A stretch of 35,169 bases of DNA from Planctomycetota bacterium (GCA_003576855.1 QEVI01000033.1:1-35169); one strand, 5' to 3'. Numbered from the stretch's first letter, positions 1 through 8,402 are shown. Made by a program: numbers and translations. The notes: generated by a model not told the origin, from the letters alone.

Positions 1-472
1 GCCAGGTACTGGGCGTTCGACGGGGCGTAGGAGCCGCTGATCTTAAACGACCGCGCCGTCGGCGCCACGTCGTTCACGCTGGGCGGCGCGGCGGGAAGAA
101 AGCCAAGATACCCTTCCGGGTCGGCGAACCAGTGAAACGTCAGCTTCTTGGCCAAAAACTGATGCGACGAGACGCCGCGGCCTGGACGGAACCGCAGCTT
201 CTCGGCCTGCGGATCCCACTGGGCCTCGCGAAGATTGGCGTCGAACCGCGGACCGACGCCGCCCGGATTGACCAGCGGGTGATCCGGCACGTCGGCGGAG
301 CCGAGAAAATCGACTCCCCCTTGCAGCGAAAACTGCTCCCCGACGCTCGAAGCGATCACCACCGGCAGGTTGCTGAAGTCGGCCGGATTGTGCCCGGTGC
401 GTTGCCGCCGACCTCGATCGGCTTTTTCGCCGGGCGGATGAACATGCCGGGCGCGTTCCATAGCGGCGCCAT
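1..472 (-). pseudogene. Frame-broken 5' part of an unrecognised gene, running off the left edge
   Basis: On the minus strand an open frame with strongly GC-biased third positions starts at an ATG at 472 (M-A-P-L-W-N-A-P-G-M-F-I-R-P-A-K-K-P-I-E) and reads to about 390. There it hits a stop a few codons after the GC3 bias moves to the next frame. From about 390 to 1 that second frame stays open and codon-biased (N-P-A-D-F-S-N-L-P-V-V-I-A-S, then H-W-F-A-D-P-E-G-Y-L-G-F-L-P). One extra base near 388-396 would fuse both parts into G-T-N-P-A-D-F. So this is either a frameshifted gene or a sequence error. The second frame has an alternative ATG at 461, but its first codons lack the bias. No signal peptide is visible and I do not recognise the family. 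It is divergent from the FG-GAP gene at 573. Confidence 0.5.
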
Positions 473-572
473 GCTACGGCGTGTTAGAATGGGCTTTGCG
501 CGGATGGACGCAGCGATGCGCCGCGTTGGCTCTATCTTCTCTTAGCAGTTGCCACCAACCTGTTGCAGACGC

Positions 573-2450
573 ATGGCGCAAAAGCGTCTTTCGGTCGTTC
601 GTGGGGTTCCGCGCGGGTGGGCATGGCGATTGGGCCTGTCAGCGCTGGCGTGCCTGCCATGGGCGCCGCCGAACAGCGCGTCGGCGGTCGTATTCACGAA
701 CGCCACTGCCAGCGCCGGCATCACGCACGTCCACACGATCCAGGGCGTGCCGCAGGATCCGGCCCGCACCTTGTTCTATACCGGCGGGGCGGCGGCGAGC
801 GATTTCGACGGCGACGGCCTGGTGGATCTCGTCTTTACGCGGATTAACGAGCCGAACATCCTGTACCGCAATCAGGGCGACGGTACGTTCGAGGCCCGCA
901 CCACTGCGGCGGGCTTTACGACGCCCACGGCCGCTAACGGCGTCGTGTCTGGCGACGTTGACAACGACGGCGACTTGGATCTTTACACCACGACGGTCGG
1001 GGCGACGCGAAACTACCTGTACCTCAACGACGGGTCAGGATACTTCACCGACGTCGGCGTGGCCGAGCCGGCGGCCTTGTCGAACACCCGCGTCCGCAGC
1101 GGCCAGGGCGCCAGTTTCGGCGACTACGATAACGACGGCTATCTCGATCTGGCCACCGGCGATTGGGGCAACCTGGCCGCCAACAGCCAGTCGCGGCTGC
1201 TGCACAACCGCGGCGCGCTGGCGCCCGGCAGCTTCACCGACGTCACCGTGGCGGCCGGGATCAACGTGTACCGGTCGGCGTATTCTTTCCGATTTGCGCC
1301 GCGGTTCACCGATCTGGACCGGGACGGGCGAATTGACCTGACGTTTGCCGCGGATTTTGAGACCAGCCAACTGTTCTGGAACAACGGGGGCGGCGCGTTT
1401 ACCGACGGCACCTTGGCGGCGGGCGTCGGCACGGACCCCAACGGCATGGGCACGACGTTCGGCGATTACGACGGCGACGGCGATCTCGATTGGTTCATCA
1501 CCGCCACGACCAACGCACCGGGCATTCCCGGACCCCACGGCGGCGGCAACCGACTGTATCGCAACGAAGGGAACCGCACCTTCACCGACGTGACGCTTGC
1601 CGCGGGAGTATACGACGCCCGGTGGGCCTGGGGTACGACGTTTTTCGACTACGACAACGATGGCGACGTCGATCTCGCGGCGACCAACGGCTACAACGGC
1701 GCCGGTTGGGTGAACGACCAAACGTACCTGTGGCGCAATGACGACGGCCAGTTTACGGACGTTTCGACCGCCGCGGGAATCGTCGACACGGATCAGGGGC
1801 GCGGGCTGCTCCACCTGGATTACGACGCGGACGGCGACGTCGACCTGCTGGTGGTCAACAACGAAGGGGCGCCTGTCCTGTATCGCAACGACGGCGGCAA
1901 TGAGAACCACTACCTGCGAATCCGCACGCGGGGCACGATCTCAAACCGCGACGGCATCGGCGCTTGGATTACCGTGACGCCCGACCTGAACGACCCCGAG
2001 CGGCAACTCGTCTGGGAAATCGACGGCGGCAGCAGTTTCATCAGCCAGAACGAACGGACGGCTCACTTCGGCTTGGGGAGCCAGGTCGATCCGGTGGACC
2101 GCGTCACGATCGCCTGGCCTAGCGGCGTTACCCAGTCGCTGTACGACGTGGCCGTCGACCAGACGCTGGTGGTCAATGAGACGGCCTTTCCGCCGGCCGA
2201 TTTCGATGCGGACGGCGACGTCGATGGCGCGGACCTGGGGATGTGGATGTCCTGTTTTGGCGAAAGCGCCCAAGGCGACGCCGATGGCGACGGAACGAGC
2301 ATCGGCAGCGATTTTCTGGCGTGGCAACGGATGTTTGGGGACGCCCTGGTGAGCGGCGTCCCGGAACCGAGCGCCGGCGTGACGTTTCTCCTTGCCGCCG
2401 TGGGACTTGCGATTTCTCGGCGGGCCCGGCCTGCGCGAGCCGCTGACTGA
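573..2450 (+). CDS. Exported FG-GAP/VCBS repeat protein with ASPIC/UnbV, dockerin-like and PEP-CTERM regions
   Basis: This is a secreted beta-propeller-type protein, probably held at or sorted to the cell surface. I chose the ATG at 573 because the longer frame from 549 begins with TTG, and from 573 a basic start plus hydrophobic stretch ending S-A-S-A looks like a signal peptide. At least seven calcium-loop repeats follow (D-F-D-G-D-G-L-V-D-L, D-V-D-N-D-G-D-L-D-L, D-Y-D-A-D-G-D-V-D-L). An ASPIC/UnbV (CRTAC1-like) domain comes next, with I-G-A-W-I-T-V, G-S-S-F-I-S-Q-N-E and I-A-W-P-S-G. Then come two dockerin-like loops (D-F-D-A-D-G-D-V-D-G-A-D-L and D-A-D-G-D-G-T). The C-terminus is a PEP-CTERM tail: V-P-E-P, a hydrophobic helix, then arginines. 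PEP-CTERM tails are normally processed by an exosortase; none is encoded here. The ligand is unknown. Confidence 0.9.
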   Translation: MAQKRLSVVRGVPRGWAWRLGLSALACLPWAPPNSASAVVFTNATASAGITHVHTIQGVPQDPARTLFYTGGAAASDFDGDGLVDLVFTRINEPNILYRNQGDGTFEARTTAAGFTTPTAANGVVSGDVDNDGDLDLYTTTVGATRNYLYLNDGSGYFTDVGVAEPAALSNTRVRSGQGASFGDYDNDGYLDLATGDWGNLAANSQSRLLHNRGALAPGSFTDVTVAAGINVYRSAYSFRFAPRFTDLDRDGRIDLTFAADFETSQLFWNNGGGAFTDGTLAAGVGTDPNGMGTTFGDYDGDGDLDWFITATTNAPGIPGPHGGGNRLYRNEGNRTFTDVTLAAGVYDARWAWGTTFFDYDNDGDVDLAATNGYNGAGWVNDQTYLWRNDDGQFTDVSTAAGIVDTDQGRGLLHLDYDADGDVDLLVVNNEGAPVLYRNDGGNENHYLRIRTRGTISNRDGIGAWITVTPDLNDPERQLVWEIDGGSSFISQNERTAHFGLGSQVDPVDRVTIAWPSGVTQSLYDVAVDQTLVVNETAFPPADFDADGDVDGADLGMWMSCFGESAQGDADGDGTSIGSDFLAWQRMFGDALVSGVPEPSAGVTFLLAAVGLAISRRARPARAAD

Positions 2451-2584
2451 ACCGGCTGCGGGCGAGTCGGTGAGCCGTGTCGGCAAGCCCGAGGCAGGCG
2501 GTCGTGGTGATCCACGTTGGGCGATCGCACTGAAACCGCCTGGAAAGGTCGGCAAGGTGATTCCGCGAATACTGGAAAAAACAC

Positions 2585-2610
2585 TTGCAGTTCCCGTAGC
2601 GGGAATGCAA
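2585..2610 (-). terminator. Stem-loop with T-run on the minus strand
   Basis: TTGCAgTTCCCG and CGGGAATGCAA flank a TAG loop and pair with a single bulged base. Read on the minus strand, the stem is followed within a few bases by six T residues (plus-strand A-run ending near 2581), the layout of an intrinsic terminator. No minus-strand gene lies upstream of it, so its role is unclear. It could stop antisense transcription or be an RNA structure in the leader of the next gene. Confidence 0.35.
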
Positions 2611-2743
2611 CATGTTAGGCAGGGGTTCGCTGCGGCGGTCCTGGCAGTCCCGTTGCCGAAGTGCCGAGAGGGTCGGCCCCATCGCCGCCGAGCGGTGCTC
2701 CTCCAGGGTGACTTATCAAGAGGGGTGGTTTGTTTAGCGGGTC

Positions 2744-2755
2744 GAAAGCGCTTTC
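2744..2755. promoter_or_regulatory. Palindrome resembling a LacI-family operator
   Basis: GAAAGCGCTTTC is a perfect 12-base palindrome with a central CG, the usual form of LacI/CcpA-type operator cores. With flanks it reads TCGAAAGCGCTTTCA, one base away from the common TGAAAGCGCTTTCA form. It lies about 175 bases upstream of the PEP-CTERM start at 2931. No LacI-type regulator is encoded in this window, so binding is an inference. Confidence 0.4.
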
Positions 2756-2930
2756 ATTCGATCGCGGTAAGCGTTCCGCCTTTTCCTGCGAGCTTGTTCG
2801 TCGGCCGTTCTTCGTGTTTTGTGAGCAGCGGCGTAGGGACTGAATCGACCGATTGCGAACGCACCGTTCCCCGCGCGGCGGCTTGATTTGCTGTTTACGA
2901 TCCTGTTCTCAACTTTGGAGGTAAGAACTC

Positions 2931-3539
2931 ATGAGAAAGAGCATGATGGCGACGCTGGTCGCCGTGCTGATGGCCGCCGCTACGCAGGCATCGGCACAGA
3001 ATCTGTTAGCTAATGCGGGCTTCGAGGATCCCACCTCGACGACCACCTCTGACGGCAACTGGTTCCGCTTCGCTTCCGGCGGCACCGGCTTCTCTGAAGA
3101 AAGCACCGCCGCCCCGCATGGCGGCTCGCGGCACATCGATTTGCAAACGATCTCCTCAAACGCGTTCGCCGGCGTCTTTCAAAAGCTTCCCGTCCCGGTG
3201 AGCCCCGGCCAGAAGGTCATCTTCGAAGGCTGGCATAAATCGGTCGGTCCGTTCAATGGCACGGTCGAGCTCAAGATCGAATGGGCCGGCGCCCCGCAGA
3301 ACCGCGTCGACCTGCTCGCCCTGGGCGAAACCTATGAGTCGTTCATGCACATGGCGACCGCTCCGGCAGGCGTAACCGGCGCCACGATCACCTACGCCAT
3401 TTCGTCGTTCGGCGCCGGGCAGAGCGACATCCAGGTGCACATCGACGACTTCTCCGCGCGCGTCATTCCCGAACCGAGCACGATCGGCCTGGCGGGCCTC
3501 GGCTTGCTAGGGCTGGTGCGGATGCGTCGCCGCAAGTAG
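2931..3539 (+). CDS. PEP-CTERM protein with a jelly-roll-like (CBM-like) domain
   Basis: This is a 202-residue exported protein. Residues 1-22 form a signal peptide (M-R-K-S-M-M then hydrophobic, ending A-S-A). The body starts N-L-L-A-N-A-G-F-E-D-P and has G-G-S-R-H-I-D-L and a C-terminal I-H-I-D-D-F-S-A-R-V. This pattern is typical of carbohydrate-binding-like beta-sandwich modules in exported proteins. The tail is V-I-P-E-P-S-T followed by a hydrophobic helix and R-M-R-R-R-K, a classic PEP-CTERM sorting signal. The start is supported by GGAGG ten bases upstream. A strong terminator at 3594-3629 ends the unit. No catalytic motif is seen, so it is probably a structural or binding surface protein. 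The ligand is unknown. Confidence 0.85.
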   Translation: MRKSMMATLVAVLMAAATQASAQNLLANAGFEDPTSTTTSDGNWFRFASGGTGFSEESTAAPHGGSRHIDLQTISSNAFAGVFQKLPVPVSPGQKVIFEGWHKSVGPFNGTVELKIEWAGAPQNRVDLLALGETYESFMHMATAPAGVTGATITYAISSFGAGQSDIQVHIDDFSARVIPEPSTIGLAGLGLLGLVRMRRRK

Positions 3540-3593
3540 ACGGCAGTCGGACGACCCCGCGGCGGGCGCTGTGCCCTGCCTAATGCGTTATGA

Positions 3594-3629
3594 CGGGCGC
3601 TCAGGAGAGTTCTGAGCGCCCGTTTTTTT
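3594..3629 (+). terminator. Rho-independent terminator after the PEP-CTERM gene
   Basis: CGGGCGCTCAG pairs perfectly with CTGAGCGCCCG (11 bp, 7-base loop) and is followed directly by seven T residues. It lies 55 bases after the stop codon of the upstream gene and isolates it from the metallohydrolase gene at 3754. Confidence 0.93.
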
Positions 3630-3753
3630 ATGCATTCGTTCACGGCCGGTTGCTAGCAGGGTCGCGCGAAATGCCGTTCGCTGCGTTATACTTCTGCGCG
3701 TCGCGGCGTCTTCAGCCTTTTTCTCGCACTCCTCCGCCGTCAGCGAGGCCGCC

Positions 3754-6126
3754 ATGTGCAAGTCGTCTGCTCAACGATGCGCGTTCAGCGCGGTTTTCGG
3801 TCTTCTGATCCTCAGGGCGACTCTGGCCGACGAAGCCCTGGTGAAAAACATCGAAGCCCAGCCGCTGGCGGCGCAGGCCGAACGCCTCGTCCAGGCGCTA
3901 CAGATGGTCGGGGCGCCGCTATCGGACGCGGAACGCCGTCGTCTGGAGGAGGCGCTCGGCGAGTCCGACGACGCCGCATTGGTCGCCGGAGTGCAGCGGG
4001 TGCTCGATCCGCTTTGCCTCGTGCACGTGCACGTGAATCCCGAAAGCCGAGTCAAGGCGCATGCCGGCGCCGCGGCGCCGGAGCTTATGGAGCACGGCTG
4101 GCGGGTGTTTCTCGTAAAGGTAGTGAACGAAGCCGGCGTTACGGCGCCGCTGCGCATCAGCAGCCCCAACGCCAAGGAACCCTACGACGATTGGGTCGAC
4201 AGCCCGGATCCCCCGCAGACAGTTACGCCGCGCGACGTTCGCAACCGTTGGCTCGACTTGAGCGTTTACGATCAGCAGCCGCTGACGCCGAGCCTGTCGG
4301 GCTTGCCGCTGGAGTACCGCATCGTCGAGCTCTATAGCCGCGACCGCGGCCGGCGCGAAGGGCTGCTGGCGTTCGACGTGGGCCAAGGGACGCAAGATCT
4401 CGGCTTTCGCAATGAAGTGAACATGCTGTTCTCTTGCGAACCGTCGGCCGACGTCCGGCTTGAGGTCCGCGACGTCGACGGGACGCCCACGACGGGCCAG
4501 TTCGTCGTCCGCGACCAACGAGGCCGGGTGTACCCTGCCCGTTCGCGTCGCCTGGCTCCGGACTTCTTCTTTCACGACCAGGTCTACCGGGCCGACGGGG
4601 AGTCGATCCGTTTGCCGCCAGGCCGCTATGACGTGACCTTCACGCGCGGACCGGAGTACCGCGTGCTACGGCGCGAGGTAACGGTTCCGGAGACCGCCGC
4701 GGCAGAGCCGCACGCCGAGCGGTTCGAGCTGCAGCGCTGGATCAATATGTCCGAGCATGGCTGGTATTCCGGCGACCATCACGTGCACGCGGCGGGTTGT
4801 GCGCACTATGCGTCGCCCACGCGCGGAGTCGAACCGCAGGATATGATCCGGCACATTCGCGGCGAAGACCTCAACGTAGGCTGCGTCCTCACTTGGGGGC
4901 CGTGCTGGTATCATCAAAAGAAGTTCTTCGACGGCCGCGTCCACGAACTATCCACGGCGCGGCACATCATGCGATACGACGTGGAGGTGTCCGGTTTTCC
5001 CAGCTCGCATGCGGGCCATCTAACCTTGCTGCGGCTGGCCGAGGACGACTATCCCGGCACGGAGCGGATCGAGGACTGGCCGAGTTGGGACCTGCCGATT
5101 CTCAAGTGGGCTAAAGCGCAAGGCGGAGTCGTCGGCTTCGCCCACAGCGGCTGGGGACTGGAGGTACCCGCGACATCGCTACCGACCTACGACATGCCGC
5201 GGTTTGATGGCATCGGCGCCAACGAATACATCGTCGACGTTACGCACGATGCGGTCGATTACATCTCCACGGTCGATACGCCGGCGGTGTGGGAGCTGAA
5301 CGTCTGGTATCACACGCTCAACTGCGGGTTCGGCACGCGCATCAGCGGCGAAACTGACTTTCCGTGCATCTATGGAGAACGCGTCGGGCTGGGCCGCGCC
5401 TACGTGAAGCTTCCCGCCGGCGAAGAACTGTCGTTCGACGGCTGGGTGCAGGGGATTCGCGACGGGCGGGCGTATGTCTCCGAAGGACGCAGCCATCTGT
5501 TCGACTTCAAGGTCAACGGCCTGGGCGTCGGCGAGCCGGGCGCGGGCGGCCGCGCCAGCGTGCTGGCCATCGGCAAAGGCGAGCGGCTCCGCGCGACCGT
5601 CAAGGCCGCGGCGCTGCTGGATGCGGCGGCCGCTGATCGGGCCGCGCCCGGTGAATTCCAAGAAGCCGAGGAGGCCGAAGGCCTAACCGCGGCGGACGTG
5701 CGCCATACGCCGCTCGACGAAAAGCCGTACTGGCATATCGAACGGGCCCGCATCGGCGACACGCGCACCGTGCCGGTGGAACTGGTCGTCAACGGCGTTG
5801 CGGTGGAAAGCAAACCGATCTCGGCCGACGGCGCCGTTTCCGAGCTGACGTTCGACTACGCGCCCGAGCGTTCAAGCTGGGTCGCTCTGCGTATCTTTCC
5901 CGCGGCACACACCAATCCGATCTTCGTCGAGGTGGACGGCGCCCCGATTCGCGCGAGCCGCCGCAGCGCCCAGTGGTGCCTCGCCGCCGTCGCGCGGTGC
6001 TGGGAGTCGAAGCACCAGGCCATTCGGGAGTCGGAGCGCGAAGCCGCCCAGGCGGCCTACGACCACGCCCGCGAGACGTACCGCCGGATTGAACAAAAAT
6101 CGTTCGACGACGGTTCGCTTGAGTGA
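3754..6126 (+). CDS. Exported CehA/McbA-family metallohydrolase
   Basis: A 790-residue protein whose central part matches the PHP-superfamily CehA/McbA metallohydrolases. It has S-G-D-H-H-V-H-A-A near residues 339-347 (HxH metal ligands), F-A-H-S-G-W-G near 461 and S-G-E-T-D-F near 529-534 (further His and Asp ligands). The N-terminus (residues 1-25, ending L-A-D-E) looks like a signal peptide, so the enzyme is probably periplasmic. Residues 30-330 are an accessory region with beta-rich parts. The C-terminus beyond 560 is an Ig-like or beta-sandwich segment and a short charged helix. Known relatives hydrolyse carbamates or other esters and amides, but many planctomycete paralogues have no known substrate. 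A GAGG lies about eight bases before the ATG, and TATACT at 3687-3692 could be a -10 box. It is convergent with the next gene. Confidence 0.85.
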   Translation: MCKSSAQRCAFSAVFGLLILRATLADEALVKNIEAQPLAAQAERLVQALQMVGAPLSDAERRRLEEALGESDDAALVAGVQRVLDPLCLVHVHVNPESRVKAHAGAAAPELMEHGWRVFLVKVVNEAGVTAPLRISSPNAKEPYDDWVDSPDPPQTVTPRDVRNRWLDLSVYDQQPLTPSLSGLPLEYRIVELYSRDRGRREGLLAFDVGQGTQDLGFRNEVNMLFSCEPSADVRLEVRDVDGTPTTGQFVVRDQRGRVYPARSRRLAPDFFFHDQVYRADGESIRLPPGRYDVTFTRGPEYRVLRREVTVPETAAAEPHAERFELQRWINMSEHGWYSGDHHVHAAGCAHYASPTRGVEPQDMIRHIRGEDLNVGCVLTWGPCWYHQKKFFDGRVHELSTARHIMRYDVEVSGFPSSHAGHLTLLRLAEDDYPGTERIEDWPSWDLPILKWAKAQGGVVGFAHSGWGLEVPATSLPTYDMPRFDGIGANEYIVDVTHDAVDYISTVDTPAVWELNVWYHTLNCGFGTRISGETDFPCIYGERVGLGRAYVKLPAGEELSFDGWVQGIRDGRAYVSEGRSHLFDFKVNGLGVGEPGAGGRASVLAIGKGERLRATVKAAALLDAAAADRAAPGEFQEAEEAEGLTAADVRHTPLDEKPYWHIERARIGDTRTVPVELVVNGVAVESKPISADGAVSELTFDYAPERSSWVALRIFPAAHTNPIFVEVDGAPIRASRRSAQWCLAAVARCWESKHQAIRESEREAAQAAYDHARETYRRIEQKSFDDGSLE

Positions 6127-6165
6127 ACGATCGGGGAGCCGCTCGTTCCGCCGGTGAGCGGACGG

Positions 6166-6201
6166 GCGGCCGGCCTGGGGGCCGCGCCGCCAGCCGGCCG
6201 C
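6166..6201. terminator. GC-rich stem-loop between convergent genes
   Basis: GCGGCCGGC (6166-6174) pairs perfectly with GCCGGCCGC (6193-6201) around an 18-base GC-rich loop that can fold further. It lies between the ends of two convergent genes and includes the last base of the PQQ-like gene's stop codon. There is no T-run, so it would be a bidirectional block or mRNA end-protecting stem, not a classic intrinsic terminator. Confidence 0.4.
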
Positions 6202-7466
6202 TATTGACTGACGTCGAAGCACCACAACGTGCCGGTATCGTAGATGTACAGTTTGCCGTCTGCGATTACCGGGTAGGCCCACGCCTTGGAATTGCCGCGG
6301 TCCGGCGCGCCGGGGGGCGTGAAGCGGCCCTTCTCGCGGTATTGGCTGGGATTGGCTTCCACGAGGGCGACTTCGCCGTTCTCGCCGTGGAGATACAAAT
6401 GGCCGTCGGCGGCGCAGAGCGAGGCGGCGCCTAGCGAGCGCTCGCGCCACTTCACTTCGCCGGTCGTCGGTTCGACGCACATGAGCGAGTCGCTGCTGGC
6501 GCCGTACATATGGTCGTCGACGATCACCGTGCCGCCGATGGCCTTGGGCAGGTTGCCTTCGTAGTACGCTTCTTCGGCGGCCAGGCTTCCGTCTGCGTTC
6601 TTGACGATCTTTATCATGGCGCCGCCGCCGCGCCCGCTGGCGGTGTAGACGTAATCGCCGTAAACCAGCGGCGTGGGAATGTTGGCAGGGCTGCCTTGGG
6701 CGGTCCGATCGTAGCGCCAGAGCAGCTTGCCGGTGGCGGCGTCTACGCCTACCACTCCCTTGGCGAGGAACTGCACGTACTGCTTGACGCCCGCGGCGTT
6801 GGAAACGACGACCGACGAGTAGGCCGCCTCTTCGCCCCCCTCGATCGGCAGCTTCCAAAGGGGTTCGGCCGAGTTCTTGTCGAGGGCGATGATCGTCGCT
6901 TCGCTCCCGCCGGGGGTGCAGACCAGCACGTCGCCGTCGACGAGCGGCGATTCGGAATAGGCCCATTCGCCGGGGTCGCCGCCGAAGTCGGTGCGCAGGT
7001 TCTTCTGCCAGATCGTTTGACCGCTGGCCGCGTCGAGGCACAGCAGATCGCCGTCCGACCCCAGCACGTAGAGCCGCTGGCCGTCTACCGTCGGCGTCGA
7101 GCGAGCGCCGGGGTACGGCGGCCGCTGATTGGGTTCGCCGACCTTGCCGATCCGCTTTTGCCAAATCTGCTTGCCGCCGTCGACCGCATCGAGCGCCTGA
7201 ACGAATTCATTCTCCAGATCCGAACTGCCGAGAATGTAGAGTCGGTCGCCGACCACGGCGGGAGTGGAATAGCCGCCGCCCAGGTTATCTACCTGCCAGA
7301 GCAGCTTAGGGCCCTCGGCGGGCCACTCGTCCCGCAGGCCAGTCTCGGACGAGACGCCGTTGCGCTCCGGGCCGCGCCATTGGGGCCAGTTCGCTGCGTA
7401 AAGCATGGAGCTCGAGTTCGCCAAGGCAGCCAGGGCCACGAGTAATCCAACGTTCGGACGGCGCAT
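6201..7466 (-). CDS. Exported PQQ-like beta-propeller repeat protein
   Basis: About 421 residues. I chose the ATG at 7466 because the preceding GGAG sits seven to eight bases upstream and the product then opens with a signal peptide (M-R-R-P-N-V-G-L-L-V-A-L-A-A-L, cleaved near M-L-Y-A-A). The longer frame from 7544 lacks these. The mature start N-W-P-Q-W-R-G-P-E-R-N-G-V-S is a hallmark of planctomycete PQQ-binding-like propellers. Several blades show the A-x-D-x-x-x-G-x-x-x-W pattern (A-L-D-A-V-D-G-G-K-Q-I-W-Q, C-L-D-A-A-S-G-Q-T-I-W-Q, G-V-D-A-A-T-G-K-L-L-W-R). It could be a quinoprotein-like dehydrogenase relative or a BamB-like scaffold. No cofactor-binding set is certain, so the enzymatic role is open. 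Promoter candidate at 7507-7536. Confidence 0.88.
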   Translation of the reverse strand: MRRPNVGLLVALAALANSSSMLYAANWPQWRGPERNGVSSETGLRDEWPAEGPKLLWQVDNLGGGYSTPAVVGDRLYILGSSDLENEFVQALDAVDGGKQIWQKRIGKVGEPNQRPPYPGARSTPTVDGQRLYVLGSDGDLLCLDAASGQTIWQKNLRTDFGGDPGEWAYSESPLVDGDVLVCTPGGSEATIIALDKNSAEPLWKLPIEGGEEAAYSSVVVSNAAGVKQYVQFLAKGVVGVDAATGKLLWRYDRTAQGSPANIPTPLVYGDYVYTASGRGGGAMIKIVKNADGSLAAEEAYYEGNLPKAIGGTVIVDDHMYGASSDSLMCVEPTTGEVKWRERSLGAASLCAADGHLYLHGENGEVALVEANPSQYREKGRFTPPGAPDRGNSKAWAYPVIADGKLYIYDTGTLWCFDVSQ

Positions 7467-7506
7467 GATGAGTCTCCTATACATCCGGACCGGCGAGAGG
7501 GCCTGT

Positions 7507-7536
7507 AGTATAGGCGACCGGCTCGCGGCAAGACAA
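7507..7536 (-). promoter_or_regulatory. Sigma70-like promoter for the PQQ-like gene
   Basis: On the minus strand TTGTCT (7536-7531) and TATACT (7512-7507, five of six matches to TATAAT) are separated by 18 bases. Transcription would start near 7500 and give a leader of about 35 bases before the ATG at 7466, with the GGAG site inside it. Confidence 0.5.
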
Positions 7537-7632
7537 ATAGCCAAACCGGCGCGAGGGATTCAGAATCCGGCCGGCGAAGCGAGGGCCGGGGGCGGGTTTG
7601 AATTGCCGAGCGAGCCGCACGGCGTCCATTTG

Positions 7633-7675
7633 CCCGTCCGGAAGACGGGATGGCAAACCGGCTTTTATGCCGGCT
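7633..7675 (-). terminator. Two tandem stem-loops after the small secreted gene
   Basis: AACCGGC/GCCGGCT (7656-7675, loop of six, one G-U pair on the minus strand) and CCCGTC/GACGGG (7633-7649) lie directly downstream of the stop of the minus-strand gene ending at 7680. The first stem is followed on that strand only by TTTG, so termination would be weak or structural. Confidence 0.4.
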
Positions 7676-7679
7676 AACC

Positions 7680-8177
7680 TCACTCTTGCCGAGAGCGCTG
7701 GGGCTTCAGTTTTCCGCCGCGGGCAAGCGCCTCTTGGATACGCCGGTCGCCGCGGGGATCGGCGCCCTTAAAAAACTGCTCCGAGGGATAGCCCAGGCTG
7801 ATCCGCACGTCTTCTTCGCCCAACCCCTCGTCGAGCATCTGGGCATCGAGCACGATGACCGGAGTCGCGCGGCTTGACGACATCACGAGCGACCTCCAAG
7901 ACCCTTCATAGATCGGCTTGCCGCCGACCGCCACGACGAACGGCTCATCGCCCAGGACGCCTTTATGCAGGGCGTTGAGAAGCCAGCCCCGTACGCCTGG
8001 CGCCAGCGTAATCGTGTGGCTGCGCCAGTCATAGGCGACGATTTCCTCGCTCGCGACGAGGATCTTGCCGCTTTGGGCGCGAACATCAACCCGCGCGTCG
8101 GCGACGACGGAGCCCCCGTTCAACACGCTGGCCAACGTTAAAGACATACAGCACGCCAACCCGAATAGCGTTTTCAC
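7680..8177 (-). CDS. Small secreted protein of unknown function
   Basis: A 165-residue product that I do not assign to a family. It starts with GTG at 8177, with GAGG about eleven bases upstream. Residues 1-28 form a signal peptide (M-K-T-L-F-G-L-A-C-C, hydrophobic, ending V-V-A-D-A). The mature part begins R-V-D-V-R-A-Q-S-G-K-I-L-V-A-S-E-E-I and is mixed alpha/beta without cysteines after the leader. The charged C-terminus (R-G-D-R-R-I-Q-E-A-L-A-R) may be a helix. It has its own apparent promoter region shared divergently with the HlyD-like gene, and tandem stem-loops follow it. It is probably periplasmic; nothing in the sequence indicates a reaction. Confidence 0.75.
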   Translation of the reverse strand: MKTLFGLACCMSLTLASVLNGGSVVADARVDVRAQSGKILVASEEIVAYDWRSHTITLAPGVRGWLLNALHKGVLGDEPFVVAVGGKPIYEGSWRSLVMSSSRATPVIVLDAQMLDEGLGEEDVRISLGYPSEQFFKGADPRGDRRIQEALARGGKLKPQRSRQE

Positions 8178-8402
8178 AATCGAGCCCTCGGGAGGATCAT
8201 GGGCGACCTGCTCGCCATTTTAGGCCGGCGCCGGCGCGGTCCCTAGCGCTGTTCGGTAACGCCTGTGTAACCGCGCACGCCGGCGCCGCCGCGCAAGCGC
8301 CGGGCGGAATTTTCTGAGTGACTTGCCTTTCCCGCCGCGGCCTATTGTCGAGTATGATGGCGGGAATTCGTCCTTCCCCCGGCCGCTCGCAGACCACCGT
8401 CC
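8178..8402. promoter_or_regulatory. Divergent promoter region
   Basis: This spacer separates two divergent genes. Each direction has a -10-like hexamer followed by GG: TATGAT at 8353-8358 reading toward the HlyD-like gene, and TAAAAT at 8222-8217 reading toward the small secreted gene. No good -35 boxes accompany them. A GCCGGCGCCGGC-type GC palindrome sits next to the minus-strand hexamer, near 8224-8236. Confidence 0.4.

Larger units (their letters stand above)
2451..2930. other. Intergenic leader region between two PEP-CTERM genes
   Basis: This 480-base stretch has no frame I would defend; the open frames in it are shadows without recognisable domains. It holds a stem-loop at 2585-2610, a 12-base perfect palindrome at 2744-2755 and, at the end, a GGAGG Shine-Dalgarno at 2917-2921 for the gene at 2931. 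No clear -35/-10 pair was found. Its length and the palindrome suggest a regulated promoter with a long untranslated leader. Confidence 0.5.

Noticed and set aside
2392-2886. 164-codon frame in the spacer after the FG-GAP gene
   Set aside because: It starts inside the upstream gene, lacks a ribosome site and a domain, and overlaps the hairpin and palindrome.
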